A stretch of DNA of 64,000 bases from Pycnopodia helianthoides (lineage: Eukaryota > Echinodermata > Asteroidea > Forcipulatida > Asteriidae), in contig CM063260.1 of assembly GCA_032158295.1 (NCBI GenBank), positions 1,374,001-1,438,000 of the forward strand, given 5' to 3'. Below are positions 57,941 through 64,000 of the stretch, piece by piece (position 1 is the first letter of the stretch; every line of letters starts with the position of its first letter). The notes beneath the pieces were generated by a model, which was not told where the DNA came from, ran no database searches, and was given only the letters and a program-made list of their open reading frames with translations. The translations under genes were made by a program, and so were the position numbers.

Positions 57941-58333
57941 TTAAAGGAACATTACAGAATTGGTTTTTGCTACAAAACAGTTGCTGGCAGTGTAAGCACT
58001 TTATGTAATCCACCATACACATAAACTGACAAACCTGTAGAAGTTTGAGATCGATCGGCCATCTGGGTCACGAGAAAATAGTGAAAAACCGATTACACAT
58101 ATGCATGAAATCATATAGATTCAACAATTGAAGAAAACGCTCACTGAGCGATAAACTCCAATCGGAAAATTAGTTTATTCATTTCTCATTAAATATGGCA
58201 TTTCAGACAGAAATATTTCAAGGGATGTTTTCTACTATCATCATCATTAGACCGTGTAAGTTTTGTGTAAATCTGTGATCAAAAAGTACATTTTACAAGT
58301 TTTTTTCTTACCAAATCTGTAATGTTCCTTTAA
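57941..58333 (-). repeat. TTAA-flanked MITE, copy 7 (GAACATT subtype, full length)
   Basis: Starts TTAAAGGAACATTACAGAAT and ends AATGTTCCTTTAA at 58333. Relative to 50334 the interior runs in the opposite direction, with the conserved blocks inverted (CTGGCAGTGTAAGCACTTT, AACCTGTAGAAG, TTTCAAGGGATG). It lies between the last intact tRNA gene and a decayed one. Confidence 0.9.
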
Positions 58334-58341
58334 TAATATCT

Positions 58342-58425
58342 GCCTAAAAATTGCTTAGATCGGAGATCTAAATCAAAGGTCCCTGGAGGACTATCGTAAG
58401 TTCTCAGTTGTCCCGGGTTTCGTCA
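58342..58425 (+). pseudogene. Decayed tRNA-Phe copy retaining the insertion
   Basis: GCCTAAAAATTGCTTAGA, AGATCTAAATCAAAGGTCCCTGG and GTCCCGGGTTTCGTCA align with the tRNA-Phe body. The anticodon region is scrambled and the TTCGAATC loop is lost. The insert segment persists as GAGGACTATCGTAAGTTCT then CAGTTGT. So the insertion predates the decay of this copy. Confidence 0.75.
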
Positions 58426-60409
58426 TTTTACCTTCATGTAATTTCCACAATTTCTTTTATTCATTGATATTTCGTTTTACGCTCAACTATTCATGGTATA
58501 TGCAGACACCTGATTATTGTATGGAGGCAGAAACGCTTCCATGGTAATTACGTAACACTGTGATAATACCCAGTACGAAAGGTATGTGCGTCGTCGACTC
58601 GTGGTCTGTGACCTGAGGGGTGGGTCTGTGACCTGAGGGGGGTGCACCGCCGAGTCGTCCAGCTTGCTGTTAGCTGTTTTGTAAAATAACGTTCCTTCTG
58701 CAAATACGAAAAATACCCTAGGTTGTCGAAGGAAAAGTAGACCAAAGTGATCAGTTTGTGGTGTTTGCTGAGCTCGACGATCCCTTGGGTGGGGCCAAAC
58801 CCTAGAATAGCTCAGCTCCCCGTTGCTTTAAGTTCAACCGTGGAGGCCAGCTTCAACGGTAAGTGAACTTGTCAACGTCTGGGAAGCGTATGCAATAATC
58901 CCGGGTGCCCCCATTTTGAAATCTGGACTTTTGAGATTAAAAATGTCCAAAGTAAAATGTACCATTTTACAAGCTTTAGTGTGATAATGTTTGTGTTTTA
59001 AAAACTCGTTTTGCCTTTACACCAGGCCTGATTTACACGCAGATCATGTATTTGTTTTTACACTCACTTCAGATTATCTTAGCCTATAACAAGAGCGCTG
59101 AAATGGGGGTAGAATTGTATATCCAATTGATTTTACCATAGAGAGATTTGACAGAAGAAGAAATCTCTTCAATAATTTCTTCGAGAGAAGATGTGGAAAC
59201 CAAGTTTAGAAAATCTCTCGGCAGGGGCTGATGACCGCCAAAACTAGGGTATTTTTTGTTGGGGGGGGGGGCACATGGGGTGCACCAGTCAATTAGCTGG
59301 CCCTCACCTCGGTTAGTGGAATTGGGGTGTAGATTGCAGTGTATAATTTATTTGCCGGTTTTCCCACGGTGGCACAAACCACTGAGATGTAAATCCGGCT
59401 TCAAATCTTCGCCACCTTCAATTAGCACATTATAAGCTGATTATGCTATGGTGGCTCAAAGGGAACATAACAAGCCGCGGCTTTTTTTATTTATCGCGCA
59501 TTATTGCAGGTTCAACCCACATACGTCAATAAATAGTATACAAAACAGACTCGCCTTATAATGTGTAGGCATTGTGGTTTTAAATTAAATTTAGTATTGT
59601 GTTGGTTTACTTTTGAAATTGAAAGCGGCAAGGACACATTTGGTAGTAAACCAGTACATAACGCATCGTGATTCCAAACGCTAACCGAACCTGACGACAG
59701 TGCTTTCGCCCGAGTGGGGTATGACGTGTCGCACAATCGAAGCATTATCGTTTGCTCTGAATAGTGTTCATCGCTGTCGAGTACCGAGATACCATAAAAC
59801 CGTGCCACGGTTTGTGCCGTCACCAAACTCTGTGACCCCACAACTCATCACACGGCAAAACAATTGAGAACACTCCCAAAAATCTACAGAAATCCAAGCC
59901 CTACTACCCAACCCCTTCAATCCCACCTGCAAAAGCCACCCCAGAATTTGGCAAAATTCTCAACAGATCTGTGGTGCTATGGCCCTTCCACCCATGCACC
60001 CATTTATCCGAAAAATAAGTGATAATTTACTGAAACACCTGCAGAATAGTACCCTGTAAATAACCATCTACTTCAACCCCACCCCAGCCACACACCTTCA
60101 GAAATCCAGGGTGCAAGTTTGTACCGTCACGGAGGTCCATGAAGGTACGCTCAAAAAAGTACCCAATGGTTCCCCTAGCCACCACCACCACTTAATTGAA
60201 TCGACAGGCGCTAAGAGCCCCCTTCTATGAACAATAATTTTTTTATTTTTATCACGACACTGTTCAGGAGATCGAGGGATCAAGACTTGATAAACTATTC
60301 ATTTGTACATTTTCCCACGGTCGTCAGTATCCAGAGCTTGGAGGTAGAAACCAAGTAACTGTCATTATACAGTATGAACAGTTTATTCGAAGTCGTCATC
60401 GCATTGATG
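58426..60409. other. Non-coding stretch, minor repeats
   Basis: ATGGAGGCAGAAACGCTTCCAT (58520-58541) is a diverged member of the GGAGGTAGAAA palindrome family. GGTCTGTGACCTGAGGGG is repeated twice at about 58600-58640. A G run lies at about 59262-59271. A 109-codon minus frame (59512-59841) has no recognised domain. Confidence 0.5.
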
Positions 60410-60975
60410 TTGGTTGGTGTCATTTTGGAGAGTCAATTTCCAGTTTTGTACAAGGCATCCCCCAGCCTTCAAGCTTTGGTTGGTGTGATTTTGGAGAGTC
60501 AATTTCCAGTTTTGTACAAGCATCCCAGCTCAAGTGCAAGCTTTGGATGTGATTTTGGAGAGTCAATTTCCAGTTTTGTACAAAGCATCCCCAGCCTGCA
60601 AGTGCAAGCTTTGGATGTTGATTTTGGAGAGTCAATTTCCAGTTTTGTACAAGGCATCCCCCAGCCTGCAAGCTTTGGTTGTTGTGATTTTGGAGAGTCA
60701 ATCCATTTTAAAGCATCCAGCCTATTAAGCTTTGTTTTGATTTGGAGAGTCAATTCCAGTTGTACAAACACCCAGCCTGCAAGTGCAAGCTTTGGTTGTT
60801 GTGATTTTGGAGAGTCAATTTCCAGTTTTGTACAAGCATCCCACTGCAAGCAAACTTGGTGTGTGATTTGGAGAGTCATTCAGTTGTAAGCATCCCTGCC
60901 TCAAGCTTTGGTTGTTGTGATTTTGGAGAGTCAATTTCCAGTTTTGTACAAGACATCCCAGCCTACAAGCTTTTG
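60410..60975 (+). repeat. Nine-unit minisatellite, 52-73 bp period
   Basis: GGAGAGTCA recurs about nine times (near 60427, 60493, 60557, 60626, 60692, 60744, 60809, 60870 and 60925), within units TTTTGGAGAGTCAATTTCC, AGTTTTGTACAAGGCATCCC and CAGCCTGCAAGCTTTGG. Several units have internal deletions. The open frames (171 codons plus, 126 minus) shift phase between units, so they are not evidence of a protein. Confidence 0.93.
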
Positions 60976-61620
60976 CTTTGATGGGTCATGCCTAGCCTCC
61001 ATACAGTCTCAGTCTCTGTTAACCAATCAAGTTTTGTAGCTGCGTGTGACGTTGCTACAAGCGGCCAATAGTAATGAAGGTACCCTTAAAAAAGTGAATA
61101 TGCTGTGGCAAGGGGGGGGGGGTGGCGGGGGTGTTTCAAATGTTCCTCCTCTATGGTTTAAGAGAAATGCAAACGAAAACTAGTTTAATTGGCCAATGCC
61201 CCTAGAAAAATGTGCACTCCTGTGCCCTTGTACCCAGTTTTGGCATTGCATAGACGATAATATCAAAGGAAATATATTCGTGCAGAACTTGGTGCAGCTT
61301 TTGATTCACCATCAGTAGTACAGATAAAGAACCGAGACAAAAATCCACACAAGTGATGCAGACTATTATACAAATTTATGATTTACAAAAGGATACGCGA
61401 ATTCCTCAATAAGAGGGTAGATTTTCTTTCGCAAACATTTTGTGATTTCGATCAGTCACGTCTGATGGAAAAGCAAACGGTAAAGGTACAATTTTTGTTA
61501 TCATGTGATCTCGGACGTCAAGTGCGAAGAGGGTTGTTAAATTACACCCAGAACATCCGCCCATCAGGAAACCGAGCCTCTGGTCCAGCGGCATGTTCAG
61601 TCACCGATCCCCTCTCTCTG
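60976..61620. other. Non-coding stretch, nothing recognised
   Basis: A G run occurs at about 61111-61120. No gene or repeat ends were seen. Confidence 0.5.
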
Positions 61621-61644
61621 AAAAAAAAAAAAAAAAAAAAAAAA
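61621..61644 (+). repeat. Poly-A run of 24
   Basis: An uninterrupted A run. No retroposon body or target duplication was recognised upstream, so it is listed as a homopolymer only. Confidence 0.95.
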
Positions 61645-61873
61645 TCAAGGACACCGACCATCACCGCTTTATATTGATTATCACCTCTCCCAGAGTTGTT
61701 TACCCGGGGACCGTGGGAACGTCAGGAGGACGGGGGCAAGGTATCCGGCCGCAAGCCGCAAGTTTGGAAAGACCCAAACTAAAAATTGCTCAACGCACAA
61801 AGTCCCACACAAACTCAACTCTACACTGAAACCTCTGAATCCCTAAGAAGAGACCAGCATATCATACACTCTT
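61645..61873. other. Non-coding stretch, nothing recognised
   Basis: A GC-richer patch at about 61695-61770 with a short chance frame. Confidence 0.5.
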
Positions 61874-61920
61874 CAGTCTCATGACGATGACTAGAGCAGG
61901 CTAGTCGAAACGTCGAGACC
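61874..61920 (+). mobile_element. Hairpin-bearing Penelope-like terminal fragment, copy 4
   Basis: Plus strand: GTCTC (61876-61880), ATGACGAT, a hairpin GACTAG, AGCAGG, CTAGTC (61889-61906), GAAAC, GTC, then GAGAC (61915-61919). GTCTC and GAGAC pair over five bases and the inner stem over six. Compared with the copies at 41-43 kb the stem sequences differ entirely but the layout and the TGAnGA, GAAAC and GTC elements are kept. C3 of a canonical hammerhead is A here. Confidence 0.5.
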
Positions 61921-62052
61921 GATCAAAAACTCACTCCGCGGCGTGAATTAATAACGAGAAGTCCTCTCGATCCACTGAGCGATTTCCCTGCCTCCACAGG
62001 TAGAACAGTTCTTCGCAGAACTCATTCGTCTCCCGAATTCCGAAATCTACTC

Positions 62053-62137
62053 CGCGGCAGTAGACTCAAGGCAAGTTCGCAAAGAACAAATCTACACAGC
62101 ATAGTTGATATATACACAGTGTTACCGCAAACTGAAT
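62053..62137 (+). repeat. Fragment shared with 10013-10113
   Basis: GCGGCAGTAGACTCAAG, CTACACAGCATAG, GATATATACACA and GTGTTACCGCAAAC blocks in the same order as at 10 kb. It lies 133 bp downstream of the hairpin fragment above. Confidence 0.6.
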
Positions 62138-62229
62138 AATATACATTCACAGCTAGCTCCCGAGCAAAATATTAAAACAGATGCTACGATTGTTGAAACC
62201 GTGTAGTTTGTTTGTTTGAACATTGTGAT

Positions 62230-62262
62230 TGTTTGTTTGTTTGTTTGTTTGTTTGTTTGTTT
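62230..62262 (+). repeat. (GTTT)n microsatellite
   Basis: About eight uninterrupted GTTT units. Confidence 0.95.
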
Positions 62263-64000
62263 CAAGTTTGGGGATTGTGGCATTGTTTCTTATCGCACAT
62301 CGTGTCATGCTGTGAAAGTGGCTTCTGTGCTGTAAATACAAGACAGTTCCATGAAATATGACCCTTCATTTGATTATCTTTACATAGGCTGATAACCTGT
62401 GTCAGCCACGTTTATTTGTCAATCGATCCGAGACCAGACCGTCAGACAGGTAGCCTGTTGTTCTGAAGACAATTGTCTCTTGGCACGAACAATACGACGG
62501 TGTCTGGTCGTGAAGGTGTCAGACCCACCAGTCGAAGAACGACCGGGGGAATTGACAAACCGTTCGATATCATAGTGCCAACTGCGGACTGGTGTTCTTC
62601 TGTCGGGGACAATAGGAAGTTATCATGTTTCCAAACCAGCAAAAAGGGGGGCACACTGCTAGAGCATAGAATAAACGAGAAAGAAAGGAAGGGAAAAATC
62701 AATGTGCGTGCGAGTCGTTTGGAGTCATAAGATTAATGTACTCCGGGATGGTAGTGTGAATTAGTGAACAGTATAAGACTGAAGAAGTTGTCTTTATTGA
62801 TTTGAATGGGTATTGAGTAGCCTATAATTATTTTTACGTAGAAATTAACAATTTGTGTCGCCATGTTGTTGTGGTTTGGTAATTGTGAGTTAATTAAAAG
62901 GTAATGCATTAAACAGGTGCTAACACGTCAAACATTAAATGACTGCCTTTTTCCTTTCCGTGCTCCAGAGAATGGGTAAAAAGTCACTGCCTTGAGCGCG
63001 GAGGTGCATTACACAGGTGTACCGCAGAGGGCGCTGGCCGTTTTCGCTAAAATTGGACCGAGTTCCGCGAATTACGTTGATTACGTCATGCTTATTTTAG
63101 TAACAACAAATTCAATATTTCGCTGCCAGTAGTTTTGCCGTGTCATGTGAAACCGGACACAGTGATCACCCAAGCAGAAACCCGCTCCGAAAGTTTGACA
63201 TCCGTTCTGTGTGTTTATTTGGCCTATCAGAAATGAAAACATTTTCGGAAATATTTTTTTGTCAAAAAAAATTATGACGGAATAGATTGGCAACGGAAGC
63301 ATTTGGAAATGACAATAATGTAAAAAAAAACCACCGCGGCGTGGATTATGTTATGTCTCTTTTATTTCCTCACTCACGGACCTAGTTCCTTGTCTGCGGT
63401 TGGGTACAGCATGGAACACCCCCTCGGGGCGCCATCTTATTTTTTTTTTTTTTCAAAACAAGACTGAAGTCCAAGTTATGGCTTTGGATCGGCTGTGGCT
63501 ACGGACGGATTGCGCTCAAAAGCCATATTCTCCAAAACGGTTGTTGTTGCAGCCACCAGCCGTAGGCGTAGCCAAAGTCGCTTGATTTGGACACGGTCTT
63601 ACATTCTTTGTATATCAAAGATGAGGTCAGAGTAAAACTGAAATCAAGCAAGAAAGAAAAGTAGATTGCCTCAAAACAAGCTCTACGTTCCCTGCTTGTT
63701 TTTCAGTTCAAATTTTCAATCACTGCTCTCGAGAAAATGTTTTCCTAAACACACGAAACAAACAGATATTCCACGTAAATGCATAAACGCATGTAGAGCC
63801 TCATTATGATGTTAGAATAACTAATTCCCACCCATTATGTACATGATTGGTAAATTATCTCAGTAAGAATAAACAATTGTTGGTGTTGGCGTCTTGAGAA
63901 TCGGCACTCAGCAACTTTTTGTAACAAGTTCCATGAAATCAGTGTCTGTATTCATTTTTAATGGAGTGATTTGCGAGACAGTAGACACATGCTGCAGACG
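62263..64000. other. Non-coding stretch to the window end
   Basis: Includes a T run (about 63440-63453) and a GCCGTAGGCGTAGCC-containing segment (63550-63595) related to 51050-51095. Overlapping frames of 85-86 codons at 62442-62730 are mutually antisense and unrecognised. Confidence 0.5.

Noticed and set aside
60374..60889. 171-codon plus-strand frame, the longest in the window
   Set aside because: It lies in a minisatellite whose unit lengths change the reading phase, so the same unit is read in different frames.
61560..61644. Retroposon with a poly-A tail
   Set aside because: No body, Pol III boxes or target duplication was found upstream of the A run.

Overview
The window is eukaryotic, non-coding and rich in repeats. 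The best guess is an echinoderm, most likely a sea star. The grounds are cytosolic-type tRNA-Phe genes, no long open reading frames, AT-rich unique sequence, tRNA-derived SINEs, and a dense population of short inverted-repeat elements whose termini I associate from memory with asteroid genomes. The species cannot be fixed from the sequence. I recognise no protein-coding gene. The longest open frame (171 codons, 60374-60889) is a by-product of a minisatellite, and the others look like chance frames or frames running through tRNA genes. Exons of a spliced gene too short to recognise could still be hidden.

The main functional content is 16 near-identical tRNA-Phe(GAA) genes. They form a minus-strand array of six (21537-22719), one plus-strand gene (26917-27021) and a plus-strand array of nine (56179-57892). 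A truncated relic lies at 27109 and a decayed one at 58342. Each full copy is 104-105 bp instead of about 73 bp, because every one carries an insertion of about 32 nt (31 nt in two copies) in the T arm, between A58 and position 59. Removing it restores an ordinary eukaryotic tRNA-Phe. The insertion contains a 6-bp hairpin whose stem is intact in 15 of 16 copies while its loop varies. Each copy is followed by a run of four to six T, as expected for RNA polymerase III termination. The anticodon loop is uninterrupted, so this is not the usual 37/38 tRNA intron. Whether the insert is removed, kept, or makes the genes inactive cannot be decided from DNA. It is the strongest candidate here for something undescribed.

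The rest is accessory repeat sequence. At 1-21 kb there are two SINEs, a head-to-head SINE pair, TTAA-flanked MITEs, short tandem repeats and a GTCAAA-rich inverted-repeat element. At 23-27 kb there is a 521-bp foldback element with a 6-bp target duplication, beside a one-ended relative containing a 22-bp tandem array. At 30-40 kb there are two copies of a 193-196 bp element with 17-bp inverted ends and 9-bp target duplications (Mutator-like), a nested palindrome and a G-quadruplex-prone tract. At 41-53 kb there are hairpin-bearing fragments resembling Penelope-like element termini, more TTAA-flanked MITEs and a near-perfect 93-bp palindrome. At 60-62 kb there are a nine-unit minisatellite and another hairpin fragment.

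The two tRNA arrays share a homologous long spacer at the same place in the unit order, so they descend from one ancestral array duplicated in inverted orientation. The mixture of spacer types, single-base losses and relic copies points to continuing unequal exchange and copy turnover.
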